NCBI RefSeq assembly: GCF_000471905.2
Contig: NW_006496477.1
Span: 289,156-353,155, forward strand
Source: Amborella trichopoda
Lineage: Eukaryota; Streptophyta; Magnoliopsida; Amborellales; Amborellaceae
Length of the DNA stretch: 64,000 nt
Direction: 5' to 3'
Part shown: positions 10,176 to 21,764 of the stretch, in pieces
Position numbering within the stretch: position 1 is the first letter of the stretch
How the letters are laid out: every line of letters begins with the position of its first letter
Program-made: the position numbers and the translations under genes
The notes under the pieces: model-generated
The model's database searches: none
What the model was told of the DNA's origin: nothing
Seen by the model: only the letters and a program-made list of their open reading frames with translations

Positions 10176-11863
10176 ATGTCATTTATTATGGTAAGAGGTT
10201 TGAGTCAAGCAGTAATTCTCGGAACACCAATCCTAAACTTGCTTTACCCTTTAAAAATAGATAGTACTGGAATAGAATCTACAATAGATGGTTATACTGT
10301 TAAATTTGAATTTATTGATAAACCTAAAATTAAAGAAATCAATAATATAAAAACATCAATAGATAACAAGGAGAAATTTCTGTGCTACCTCAAAACAGAA
10401 ATAAAATATAAAAAAATTGAGGAAGATCTTTTAAGACCTGAAAATAAATCAAAAATAGAAAATATTAAAAACCAAATAGAAAAGGAACTCTGTAATGAGC
10501 TGCCTAATGCATTCTGGAACATAGAGAAGAATGTAGTAAAACTACCATATGAAGATGACTTTAAAGAATCACATATACCCACTAAGGCTAGACCAATCCA
10601 GATGAACGCTAGACTTTTAGAAATATGTAAAAAAGAAATTGATGACTTAATAAAAAAGAAATTAATTAGAAAAAGCTCATCCCCTTGGAGCTGCTCAGCT
10701 TTCTATGTAGAAAAAGCAGCAGAAAAAGAAAAAGGAGTTCCAAGACTAGTAATTAATTATAAGCCTTTAAATAAAGTATTAAAATGGATAAGGTAACCCT
10801 ATACCAAATAAAAAGGATTTATTTGATAGATTAGTTAATGCATACATTTTTTCTAAATTCGATTTAAAATCAAGTTACTGGCAAATACAAGTGGCTGAAG
10901 AAGATAGATGTAAAACTGCATTTAACGTACCTTTTGGACAATATGAATGGAATGTAATGCCGTTCGGTTTAAAAAATGCTCCTTCTGAATTCCATAACAT
11001 AATGAACGATATCTTTAAAATATGAAATTTATAATTGTTTATGTTTTAATTTTCTCTAAAGATATGCAACAGCATTTTAAACATTTAAATGTTTTATTAA
11101 TACAGTCAAAGTTGCAGGTCTGGTTGTATCTGCAAAAAAGATTAGTTTATGCCAAACCAAAATAAGATTCTTAGGACATAATATTTATCAAGGAAGCATT
11201 GTCCCTATTCATAGGGCAATAGAATTCGCTGATAAATTTCCGGACATCATTCTTAATAAAACAGAACTTCAACGATTTTTAGGATGTTTGAATTATATAT
11301 CTGATTTCTATGAAAATCTAGCTTTAATAGCAAAACCCTTATTTGATAGATTAAAAAAGAATCCTCCAAAATGGACTGACACCCATACTTTAGCAGTAAA
11401 GGCAATAAAAATAAAAATTAAAGAATTACCCTGCCTTACTTTATCAGATCCTACAGCTTTCAAGATTATTGAATGTGATGCTTCTGAAATTCGTTTAGGT
11501 GGTATACTTAAACGACAAATAAATAATAAAGAACAACTTGTACGATTTACTTCATAAGCATGGAATAGTACTCAGCAAAACTATTCTACGGTTAAAAAGG
11601 AAATATTGGCAATAGTTCATTGTGTTACAAATTTCCAAAGTGACCTTTTAAATCAACAATTTCTCATTTGAACTGACTGCAAAGCAGCTAAAGATGTTCT
11701 CCAAAAAGATGTTAAAAATTTAGTTTCTAAACAAATATTTGCTTGATGGCAAGCTATTTTATCTGCTTTTGATTTTACTATAGAACATCTTAAAGGATCT
11801 ACTAACTTTCTCCCCGACTTTTTAACTCGTGAATTTTTGCAGGGGGGACAGGGACCAAGCTAG
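10176..11863 (+). pseudogene. ORF1 reverse transcriptase and RNase H (broken, catalytic box deleted)
   Basis: The C-terminal protease strand VILGTPIL is followed by RT blocks: HIPTKARPIQM, the SSSPWSCSAFYV block, RLVINYKPLN, a stop at 10794-10796, FSKFDLKSSYWQIQV, KTAFNVPFGQYEWNVMPFGL and LGHNIY. The position of the YxDD box (11040-11048) reads Y directly followed by VLIFS, so the three residues after the tyrosine, including both catalytic aspartates, are gone as an exact three-codon loss. Frameshifts follow near 11020 and 11100. The RNase H has CDASE and TDCKAA with further stops, and ORF1 ends at TAG 11861-11863 after LQGGQGPS. Confidence 0.92.
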
Positions 11864-11903
11864 CTCAGAAAATCAGGCGCAACAACAAATAAACAATATA
11901 AAT

Positions 11904-12040
11904 ATGAATAATCAAAATAAAGGAAAATGAAAGATGGAAATTGTTCCAACAGAATCTCCTGGCTCACCTATTATGTGCTACCCTCCTTTACCTAACCCAA
12001 ATAGGCCTATAATAAAATATCCTGAACTAAGTCTTTTCAT
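11904..12040 (+). pseudogene. Pararetroviral ORF2 start, 3'-truncated
   Basis: An ATG at 11904 lies 40 bases after the ORF1 stop. Its frame has a stop after eight codons, then continues with a proline-rich stretch (PPLPNPNRP) to at least 12040 and remains open to about 12164. Its position right after RNase H matches ORF2 of florendovirus-like genomes. The rest of the ORF is at 4493-5322, at the opposite end of the locus. Confidence 0.5.
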
Positions 12041-12750
12041 AAGGAGGCATAGAATATTGAAAACTAGCTCTAGTGTTTCTAGAGTTGAACTTTTATCAAA
12101 ATTTGGAAGATTGATGGGAGGAGCCCATAGGGATAAGAGTGTAAATCTAGCCCTTGTATCATGATGGCTAATCACGAGTTGATGATTGAGATTATAGCTC
12201 TCACCTCTAAGGTTTCCCACTTCCCAAGGAAAACAAAATCCTGAATTCCAAACCATTCCCTACACATGTCTATATAGAGTGACATCCACCACTATAGTCG
12301 ATCACGATTTTTTTTGTTGAGGGTTTAAGACTTTGAGAATGAGAGAAAGTGGTGAGAGGGCACAGAGCCTTGAGAGAGATTTTTGTAAAGTTTTAGTGAG
12401 CGAAAGGTGATGAGACAGGTGTGGTGCTGGAAGAGCAAGGAGAGTTCCAGGAGGGTTGAATGCTCACAAGCGGGAGATGAGAGAAACTCTTGTGGCCTAC
12501 AACCTCCATCTCGTGTCCTGCCAAAAAGCCATTTAACCACCTTGGAAAAAAGGATATTGTCATCTCTTTGGATGCATCATCGGTCATGGGAAACAAAGGA
12601 TTGTAAGAAGTTCTCAGGGTGACTCTAGGCACAAAACCAGATTTTTTTTTTCTGGATAATTCAGCTATTTTGGAATACTTGTTTCATCACGGTGGTGGGA
12701 AGTTTTCCTCATGCAAGGTACATTTTTCCGATGGACGCCCACAATTTCAT

Positions 12751-12846
12751 AATAAAATCACATCAAATCAAGTACCAACACACACAGAAAGCTTCTAGAA
12801 TAAAATCACATCAAATCAAGTACCAACACACACAGAAAGCTTCTAG
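12751..12846. repeat. 48-bp tandem duplication
   Basis: Two identical units, 12751-12798 and 12799-12846, each beginning AATAAAATCACATC and ending GCTTCTAG. The lack of differences suggests a recent duplication. Confidence 0.95.
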
Positions 12847-13500
12847 AAGATTTTAGGGAGTTCTCAAGGGAGTGCAATACAATTATGATGCAAAATTTGA
12901 GGTTACATAAACCTTGTGGTGAGTCTGGTACATAATGTATATAACCTAGTGAAACCAATGCCATAACCTTCAAACAGTATATCAAATAGACACTGGACTT
13001 GGAACGTCGGAATGCTGGTCCAATTTCCTACAAAAAAAAGTATAGGTTACAAGTCATTTGGGTAGAGTTGGACTAGGCTTAGCTTTAACTGAGTTTTAGG
13101 GCTTTGAGGGTGTTTTAGTAATCTCAAACCTAGGTGTATAGGAAGTCTCCAAAGTGGGGTCTAGGGCTTCTATATGTGGCCTAGGATAGGATTCAATGAT
13201 CAAAACCAAGAAATCAATCAAATTTTCAAGTGACTAGAATCATTTAATGTTTTATTTTACAAGGAAGAAGAATAATCATCCAACTTCCACCCTTCAACGT
13301 CATAAATTATCGTTAGTTCTAACCAAGAACTCACAAACTTGCACAATTAATTCTCAGATGATATTGATTTTGTTTAAAGTTTCAAGAACTAAAGGATGAA
13401 GTGCATTTTCCATTTGCCTGTTGCATAGGGTTCCACTTAGAAATCAAAACCCCTTTTTTATAATAAACCTAGATCATAATCACAATCATTGTTTTAGGTA

Positions 13501-13568
13501 GGCCGGCGCTCCTAAGTAAATGTAGTATTGCAAACATCAACACTACATTTAGCCAACGCTGGAATCCT
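13501..13568. repeat. Small foldback with AAATGTAGT arms
   Basis: Arms around AAATGTAGT and ACTACATTT, separated by a loop of about 14 bases, extend outwards with mismatches (GGCGCTCCTAAGT against AGCCAACGCTGG). This could be a degenerate MITE or a chance hairpin. Confidence 0.5.
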
Positions 13569-14153
13569 TTAATCCTTATAAGGCACATCATGCAACTCTA
13601 TTATTCCATTTCAGATACAAAATGAAGCACCAATGAATGGACAAAGCTACACAAAGAGAAAATTATAATAACAGTAATCATGAATTCATCAAGACTTCGA
13701 TGAGATTATAATAGAAAGCTCCATCAACCATCAACATACTAGAGATGTAAATAAACCTTTGCCCATTCTATGCTGAATTATTAAACTGAATGTTCCTAGA
13801 GATGACCATTTAACATCCAATCTTTGTTATATATCATCAGAAATACCAATATATGACAAAGAATGCAGTTAGATCATGCTTCACTAATAAACAGAACTCA
13901 GGATATAAAAGACCGCAAGGGCTGTTCAATGGTCAAAGAAAGGGTTAAACACAACATTCCAGACAGATATCCACCACTTCAATGAACATGAAGGAAATCC
14001 GAGTAATCGACCAGTAGTTTAAACAAGAAATCCATAACCCATAACCCACAAACATTAGCTACCTCATTATAAAGCAAATAAATTTAAGTTATTACTCAAT
14101 AACTGCAATAACTTCAATTATACAATATAGATTCCAGGAAGATGGCTACGCAC

Positions 14154-16696
14154 TCTTCGCAATGAATCTGATCTGCGCATGTATGCCTTTGTTGATGACA
14201 AATGCATGTCTTCCTCCCGAAATTTCTGTTTTGCCAAAAGAAAAGTGTGTTAAATGGCAGCAATTCCCTAACCACCATTCTAAAGTTCATCAAAACAAAC
14301 ACCTACCAGTGCAAAAGATAAAATATAGAGAGAAGTGTGGATTTTATGTCATAATAGACAGTAAAGGAAAATCTTGAACTAAGATTGTTTCAGCACAAGC
14401 ACTTTATAACAACAGGATATGTGAGACCAATAATTTTCCACACTTTCCTTAGTTATATGCACTACGCCAGTAATAATTCATTATAAAAGAGGAAATAGAG
14501 GGAACAATTGGATTTATATTAATATAAAAACATTCAGATTAATCTTAATCATGACAAAAAATTGTGCTCTTTATTTACTAATCACAACAAAGGAGCTGTT
14601 TAGTTTTCACCCCTCCTAGTAATTGTGTTCTATTGTACGTGGCCTCTTCACCAATTGTTAATTCATAATACTTCACATGAAGACCATTTTCAGTTCCCAG
14701 AAAGTAAAACTGCATTCAAAAATCTTTCGTGTAATATATGCAATCAGAACATACCCTGTGAAGGGAAGCAACTCTATTTGAAAGAACATATTCTTCACGT
14801 AAAATCAATTATCGCATCAACAAACACCAAAAATCATATCATTGAGAAATTCAAGAAAAAAGATTGGATCATCTTTTCTTCAAAAGGAAACATGTGCACA
14901 AAGGTTCTGTCTTGAGAAATGAACACGAGCATTGTCCCAAAAATAACCCCTACTAAATAAAAACATAAAAGCAAGAGGCTTCTGAATTAAAAGTACAAAT
15001 CCATTTTCCAAATCATTGAACGTTATCAAAGACAATTAAAAGTTATAGACCAGTTTGCTAAATGTTATTAAAACAAAACTACATTTGGAATGGGTGCGTG
15101 TGCCAGTCCTATCAAACTGACCAGTTTGCCAGATCAGAACAAATTGCAATCAGTTCTAAAACTACTTCAATTTAAAGTCAAATTAATTATATTTTACTAT
15201 ATGTATGCATGTACTATTCAACAAATCCACTGTTTTAGTTGGCAGCTCATTTGGAGACCTTCCTCTCTCAAATACAGATGGTACAGGCCTGCCTCCCTCC
15301 CTCGCTCCTCATCAAACTAGGCAAAATGTCCAGTGCAATTGAAACTGGATTCACTTATGAAAGTGTAGGGCCAAAAGACCAAGAAAAGACTTGACTTAAA
15401 GATATGCGACTCCAGCATCTACAAACATACACAAAAGTTTATTGTACCTCTAATGTTCCCAGCAGCTGTACAAACATCCTTTTATTTCTTTTTACCAAGT
15501 TGGGATCCTCATCCTTCGGCAATACTCTAGGAACCTGATCCACAGGCAAAGCTTCAACATCCTGTGCAATCACAAAACTCTAGATCAACAAACCTCGTAC
15601 GGCAACTAGTACTCTCAGTAGCACTGCTATGAAGAGATTGCATCAAAATTTACTGGCCGAAAATGAAAACAGAAATGAGATTGAAATCAATTCCTCCAAG
15701 ACCAGAACAATGCAATACAGCAAAAAGAAGATTGTATAGAAATTAACTTTCCCACACACATACAGGGAACTCGATAAAGAAACTAATAATAATAATAATA
15801 CAAAGCAACATAGCTTGTGTTACTCGCAAACCATAATTCCATCATGACCACGATCAAAACGAATAGCCAGCACTAATATACATAAAAGTGAAGAACCACT
15901 GACATAAATGGAGACAAGAGCAAACACAGTTCAATAAGAGATTACCGCCCTAAAGGTCCTGCCACTATCACGCCTTAATCCAGCAGGGCCCTTCTGCAGC
16001 CTCTTATCATCAATGAAATTATCCTCTGCACCATCTTCCTTATCTGCTTGCTCGTTGTTGATCGCTTTCTCTTTCGAATCATCCACAAGTTCTCCATCTT
16101 TGACCTTTGGGTTGCATAACAAAAAGGCAAGCAAATTGGCAAGGGTTTTGGATGAAAAAAGAGAGAAGCAAATATAAAGGGAGAACCTGCCAAAAGGATA
16201 CCTTCACAACAGCTGAAGAGAGCCTCCTTTTGGGAGGAGGTTGGTCATCACCCTCGGCATCGGCTCTATCTCTCTCTGGCTGCAAACAAAACGAGTACAT
16301 CATTAAAGTCAACTGGGTAAGAACAGGGAGAGGTGACAGAGAGAGAAGTAAAGGCAGGAGATTTAAGTCTCACAACTCCTCGTGGGCGTCGAGGAGGATT
16401 GGTCAGTGCTGAATGATTGCGGCGCGTGTGTATGCCAGTGGCATTCGCATTCGAAATGTTGGCCGCCAAGCCGCGCCTCAACCCTCTTGGATCGCGTAGA
16501 CGTTCTGTGATCTGAAAAACACAAAAGAGAAAGAGAGAGATGGTATAAAGAAAAAACCATCAGAATAAAATGGGAGGGACTGTGAGATGATGAAGTGAGA
16601 GAGAGAAATGGTTAGTACCTCCCATTGTTGGCGGTTGAGTTCTTCGATCTCCTTGCGGAGCTCTTCCGCCGTCTTCTCCACTGCGGCGCTTCCCAT
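14154..16696 (-). CDS. Pinin/SDK/memA-domain nuclear protein, 5' six exons (3' part not found)
   Basis: Exons on the minus strand: 16696-16619, 16511-16374, 16279-16202, 16104-15946, 15561-15448 and 14225-14154. All introns are phase 0 with GT/AG ends; the exon 2 donor could instead be at 16377. The protein starts MGSAAVEKTAEELRKEIEEL (N-terminal pinin helix), then ITERLRDPRGLRRG, DDQPPPKRRLSSAVVK, DGELVDD with an acidic linker, and LQKGPAGLRRD. The memA core VPRVLPKDEDPNLVKRNKRM, KFREEDMHLS and AYMRRSDSLRR follows. Pinin proteins are nuclear and associate with the exon-junction complex and splicing factors. Exon 6 stops matching after SLRR at a GTGCGT donor; reading through gives a stop at 14118-14120. 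The expected AEQRAREE-type helix and C-terminal exons are not seen down to 12 kb, so the gene is either interrupted by a very long intron holding the viral and LINE copies, or truncated. Confidence 0.92.
14226..15447 (-). other. Pinin intron 5
   Basis: A 1.2-kb intron bounded by GTACAATAAA after exon 5 and TTTGGCAAAACAG before exon 6. Nothing else is recognisable inside it. Small open frames (14625-14915, 15090-15320) show no domain and are AT-rich. Confidence 0.8.
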
Positions 16697-16833
16697 CGAA
16701 TAACCCCACCTCACCACAACACACGCCTCCGCTCTCTCTCTCTCTCTTCTCGGGAAGGTGGGGGGTTAAGCCACAGAGAGAAGGGTACCTGGTTTTCCCT
16801 TCCTACTCTTACATACTTAAAACCCTCGTTCAA
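16697..16833 (-). promoter_or_regulatory. Pinin 5' UTR/promoter-proximal region
   Basis: Directly upstream of the minus-strand ATG. It has a GA-type purine tract on the coding strand (16733-16751), a common feature of plant 5' UTRs. No clear TATA box at a fixed distance was found. Confidence 0.4.
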
Positions 16834-16891
16834 GGCACGGCACGGCACGGCACGGCACGGCTCGGCTCGGCACGGCTCGGCACGGCTCGGG
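16834..16891. repeat. GGCAC/GGCTC pentanucleotide microsatellite
   Basis: About eleven units of GGCAC with GGCTC variants, about 140-195 bases upstream of the pinin ATG. A related hexamer run of CGGGCT lies at 17000-17020. Confidence 0.95.
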
Positions 16892-16999
16892 GATACGGAA
16901 AATGCGGACCTTTGCTTAATAATTTGCACGATGATCTCAGTGACTTCAGTGTTATCCTTAAAGAGTATGGGAATTTTAGGGATCGAGTTTTGGCTTGGA

Positions 17000-17020
17000 C
17001 TCGGGCTCGGGCTCGGGCTT
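17000..17020. repeat. Short CGGGCT hexamer repeat
   Basis: Three and a half units of CTCGGG. It is related in composition to the nearby pentanucleotide repeat. Confidence 0.85.
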
Positions 17021-17494
17021 GAACGGTTGGCAGTACCGTTATGTTAAGCAATGCTACAGGTCATGTTTGATTCCTACACTAACTATGCAACAAAAATTCT
17101 AGAAATAGGTATTCCAAAAGTTCACACTAGCAATAAGTTGTAGGAATCGATACTCCGTAGTTTTGCATTGCTAGTAAGATACACATGTTTCTTAAGTCTC
17201 ATTAAAATGTTTTACGAAATTTGATTTGCCAGAAATATTTTGAGAGATAATATATTGAATGGTAAAAGATAATACATTGAATAAGAAAATGTGACTATAT
17301 CCATATCTTTGTGTTGTTAGACGTTTACTAGCGGAATTCATGTGATTCCCACGTGATTTAATTTTTTTAAAAATAAATCAGAAGGTTTTTATAAGAGTGT
17401 GGTTTATATAAGGCTGTAACCTTAAATAAGGCACACAATCAAACTTTATCATAAGATGTAATTTTGGCATAAAAAATATAGGTTGTCTTGAAAT

Positions 17495-19445
17495 ATATTT
17501 GTCATGATGATATGTTGTGTTGCCAGCTTAACTTATGTGATGAGTTTAGATGTCAACAATGAGTGGCTCTATAAATACTTAGTAGAAAACAGTAGTAAAA
17601 AATTTTCAATTTAAGAACGTGTAAGAATAACATGTGTAACTTATATTGAATTAGAACAAATGAAACTTAAAAACTAAAATTTTATAATTGGACAGATAAA
17701 TTGGTATTATACTGATAATGGTATAAATATTTGATGAAGATTCAAAATTCAACTAATATTAATTTGAAGTAAACTACTATATAAAACAGTGGAACGTGTC
17801 TTCTTTGTGGTGGTACTATGTTGTGTTACCCCGCTCGACTTGTGTTAAATTATTTTAAAGAAGTATTAATTGTAAGTAAATGATTGCCTAGGGCAATTAA
17901 ATGTGTCTTTGTTTGGTGCCAATATTTTGTTCTACGCACAACTTTTTAAAGAAATTAACATAAATATAGATTTTATTTTAAATTGGGCACATTGTTTTAT
18001 GGGTGTGGTTTGCATAAAGCCAAGGCTCTAAAATATCAAAGTGAAACACACCTTCAAATAGTGTCAAGAAATGTGGATTTCATACTGGAAATCTTTGTGA
18101 TAACCTTCAAATATATTTTTATCTTTAATTATAAAATTTAAAGCTTCAAAAATAGTGTAGATCAGGCAGATACATAAAAACTTGAAAATCTTGAAATTGA
18201 CGGTTCAAAAATGCGTTACATTATGCATTATTTTCAAAGCTTGAAATCCATTTTTTTTCTTGTCCATGCATCTTGATATTGAGATGATCAATTTGAGGAT
18301 ATGTGGGCATCAAAACAGCCTCTTCTAGTGAAATCTTTGAAGTGAGCTCTAATTTGATTATTTAGGGCCTCGGCTCTATATAAGCTTTTTCATTGTTTTA
18401 TTATAATGTTTAAATGTAGAAGTCGGTCTGGACTTTTATATGATTTATATTTAGTTTTTAATTTATAGCAGTGTAATGTGTCATTTTTGTGTTGGTACTA
18501 TATTGTGCTACTTGCTTGACTTTTGTGAAATTTATTTTAAAGAAGTCAATATGAATGTAGAATTTATTTAAAATAGACATATGTTCATTATAGATTTTAA
18601 GGGGATATGTACATTAAACCCTACCATAGGGGCTTTATGCTTTAATTTGCGTAGAATATTAGAAGTTTTTTATTTTGGTCCTCGCGTACTATATTGTAAG
18701 TTTGTTTGTAATTAATGTTGTATTTTTTAAGACATTTAGATTATTAATCAACTTTTTAAGAGTTTTTCCTAATTAATAATAACTTATAAAATATAATTAA
18801 AATTATCACTTATAAAAAATAATTTAAATATTTATAAGTTATTACTTATAATTTACAAATATGTATTTACAACTTATATATTTTTTGGTTACATATTTAT
18901 AAATTATAGATTATAATATATAAATGACAATTTTAATCTTTTATGTTCAACTGCAATATATGAAAAATGATAAATTAATAACCTTGTATGAATATAATTT
19001 ACAATATAATAATTTTATTCTGAAATATACATTCTATTGTTTTAAAAGAATTTTATTTTACCATAATTTGGATGCTCATCAAAGATTGGTGTTGAGTTAT
19101 TTAGTAATCTTAAATAAACTTCTGCTTAGAATAATGCAACACTTCATTTTTGTAGTAGCACGTAAAATTTATTTTAAAGAAGTTAAAATAAATCTATAAT
19201 TTATTTGAACTTCATATATTTTTTATTATAGAATTTAAATGGGCATGTGTGTTGGATTGCCTCGAAGTTAAATAATAGAAGTTCCTTAATATGGTTTTGC
19301 CAGACTACATTGTAGGTTTCACTTTAATTAATTTTACATTAGTACGACATATCATTTTATGGGTGGCACTATGTTGTGCTACCTGCTTAACTTGTGCCAA
19401 ATTTATTTTTAAAAGTTATCATGAATGTAGTATTCATTTAAAACT
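17495..19445. repeat. Degenerate long-period repeat family (at least four copies)
   Basis: A block close to GGTACTATGTTGTGYTACC followed by TGCTTRACTTGTG and a TTTATTTTAAAGAAGT run occurs at about 17505, 17808, 18493 and 19363. Weaker partial copies occur at 17920 and 19140. The downstream context (GAATGTAG, TTATTTAAAA, then an AGAAGTT segment with ACTAYATTGTARGTTT) also recurs at 18570-18720 and 19190-19320. Spacing varies from 300 to 870 bases. Confidence 0.65.
18779..18842. repeat. AT-rich inverted repeat
   Basis: AATAACTTATAAA near 18779 is matched by its reverse complement TTTATAAGTTATT near 18830, with an AT-only loop. Confidence 0.55.
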
Positions 19446-21230
19446 GGTTTTAAAAACCATGATTTTAATCTTCCAATTCGATAAGTACTTATTTTCTTAC
19501 TTAATAGGATTTCGTATTTCTATAATTTAAGGATATATATTTCAATGGATATTTTAAATAACATAATTGAATTTTATTATTTTTAATTATACATAGGATT
19601 TTTGGTTGAGGGATCATGTGCATGACGAAATACTTGACATTTTGTAATGATATTATTATTATTTAAGTTACATATGACCATGTAAAATCTTGTACATCTA
19701 TACTGTAAAGTTAGGTAGATATATGTGCCTATTTATTTGATCGTGAAAGTGCTAAGTAAATAAAGAAAAATGTCTGATCTTTTGTATACATTTTATAAAA
19801 ATAATTTAATTTATGAATAAAAATCCATTTAAATTTAATTTTGTTTATTAATTATGACATTGGCCAATTATGAAATTTAATTTATATTTATAAATTTAAA
19901 TTTATTTATTAATTAAATTTGAAATCATTGCTATATGAAATTTATAGTTTTCAAAATAAATATTTAAAATTAATAAAAATTATAAGTTACTTAATTTAGA
20001 TTGAAATTTTTTATAAAACCCATATTTATTTTAGAGAAGTTCCCTTAATAAAATTATAAGCAGGTAAAAGATTTTGTTCAAAATGATAAAGATTTCTTAT
20101 ATTTTCAAATAAACAATGATAATTAAAAAGGAAGCAACTGACCATGCTGAGCATCCCCAATTCATCATATTGTATAATTATACATTTTAAATTCACTTTG
20201 TTTATTAATTAAGATTTTAAGTTTTGATCTTCCAAAATTGCTCATAAAGTGAAATTATTTTATATTTTAAATATTCATAATTTAATTTATAACATACGAG
20301 TAATATGTAAGTTAAAATTACTTACAACATATTTGCTTTATAGAAAAATGAATTTTGTTTTAGAGAATTTTTACTTAAGAAATTATAAATTAGTGAAATA
20401 CTTCATTTTAAATAATTAAACATTTTGTTATCTTTTCGTTGAAATAATGGTTATTAAGAAATTTTACCTTATGTATATTACTGTATCTTTTCAAACAAAT
20501 GTTAGGAAATGCTATAAATGTAAATTGAGTAAGTTAGATATGATTTTTTATTCTATAGAGTGATGGTTTATAGGGCTACAGTCCTATCAAAATAAGTAAA
20601 CTCTCACCTCATAATTCATCAAATATTGCACTTCAAGTATTGAAAAACATTTAAATCGATCATCTCGGCTTAAACGTTATGGTTGTGAAAAAATTTGGGA
20701 TTTTAAATTCATTAAAAATAATATATATTGCAACAAATCATCTAAACTGTCCATTTTACCCTAAAAATAAGTGTTAGCATTTTTTAAGTTTCAAATTATA
20801 TTGTTGGTGTTGAAAATTGATTTTAGAGCCATTATGAAGATTTTTTATGCCGGGAGCTCTTTCTTGAATGAGGATTTGATATGAGGCTTTATTTTGTTTT
20901 TATTAAGCCTAGGCCTTATAGAAACTTCATCCATTATTTTTTTATTTACTCAAAGACTCATTTGACTTTTTCGTTAAAGATGTTGGTCATTTTGTACAAA
21001 ATACAAAGTAATTATTGTTACTTTTGTCACATTATGTGGCAATAAATGCTATACTCTTTTTGTTTTGAAAATTTGTATAATATGCTCTTATAAGAGCACT
21101 TACTATACTATTATTCTATCACAATTGATAAGTATATTTTATATCTAATATTAGAAATTCATTTTAATCACAAATAAATAATTTTAGTTTAAAAAATTAA
21201 TTTTTTTTTTTTGTAGAATTATATATATAT

Positions 21231-21429
21231 AGTAAATGATTCTATGAGACCCTCGCACACCCATATTTATAGGACCCCAAATGATCATCATTAAATTTGT
21301 CGTAGATATCTAGAAAAGTTATCACATAGGTGTGAGACTTAATTTTTCTAGAGATCTCTGCCAAATTTAATGTTGATCATTTTGGGTCCTACACACATGG
21401 GTGTGGGATGGTCTTATAGAATCATTACT
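21231..21429. mobile_element. Foldback MITE of about 200 bp
   Basis: The two halves are near-perfect inverted copies. The left arm begins AGTAAATGATTCTATGAGACC, and the right arm, read in reverse complement, begins AGTAATGATTCTATAAGACC. Both continue with CACACCCAT, AGGACCC and ATGATC blocks to the centre near 21330. The element sits between two (TA)n tracts, so a TA target site is likely but cannot be delimited. There is no coding capacity. Confidence 0.85.
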
Positions 21430-21764
21430 TTATATATATATCTATTTTTTAATCGAAATAAAATATACCCGAGGGTACACAAGTAGTTTTATGTGAACTT
21501 ACTATGTAATAGATATTGCAATATGATGCTTGACCATGTATATCATCACAATTATGTACATGATAAATATAAAAGTTTATCCAAACCAATCTCCTAACCT
21601 TGAAAACAATTTATTGATTGACACTTGTTCCCAAACTTGCTCGTGTTTTATATATAGAAGATTTAGTGAAATGACTGATTTATTTTATGTGATATTTTTA
21701 ATAGTACATAAACAAATAATATAAAGAGGATATTATTTTAATTATTCTTTTTTAAGATCATACT

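Larger units (their letters stand above)
4493..12040 (+). mobile_element. Endogenous pararetrovirus (Caulimoviridae, petuvirus/florendovirus-like)
   Basis: The parts of one circular viral genome appear in order but permuted: C-terminal two-thirds of ORF2, intergenic promoter, leader, tRNA-Met primer-binding site, then ORF1 with movement protein, middle region, aspartic protease, RT and RNase H, and finally the first codons of ORF2. The break in the circle falls inside ORF2. There are many stops and frameshifts, and the RT active site is lost by a small deletion, so the locus is inert. The right border near 12040 is approximate because viral similarity fades without a sharp edge. The left border is the LINE A-tail. 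Confidence 0.93.
12041..14117. other. Region between pararetrovirus and pinin exon 6, no gene seen
   Basis: No coding exon was recognised on either strand. It holds a 48-bp tandem duplication (12751-12846) and a small foldback (13501-13568). It could be the next intron of the pinin gene or the flank created by a truncation. The open frames at 12300-12640 have no recognisable domain and AT-rich non-coding surroundings. Confidence 0.5.
17041..21230. other. AT-rich intergenic region without genes
   Basis: No exon, RNA gene or transposon protein is recognised. Open frames here (18924-19199, 19291-19530) consist of AT-rich low-complexity codons. The first half contains degenerate copies of a long repeat, annotated separately. 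Confidence 0.7.

Noticed and set aside
14625..14915. 96-codon open frame within pinin intron 5
   Set aside because: It is on the opposite strand to the gene, AT-rich and without any recognisable motif.
16711..17051. Frames with RAEPCRAEPCR or GLGLGLG repeats
   Set aside because: They are translations of the GGCAC and CGGGCT microsatellites and lie outside the pinin exons.
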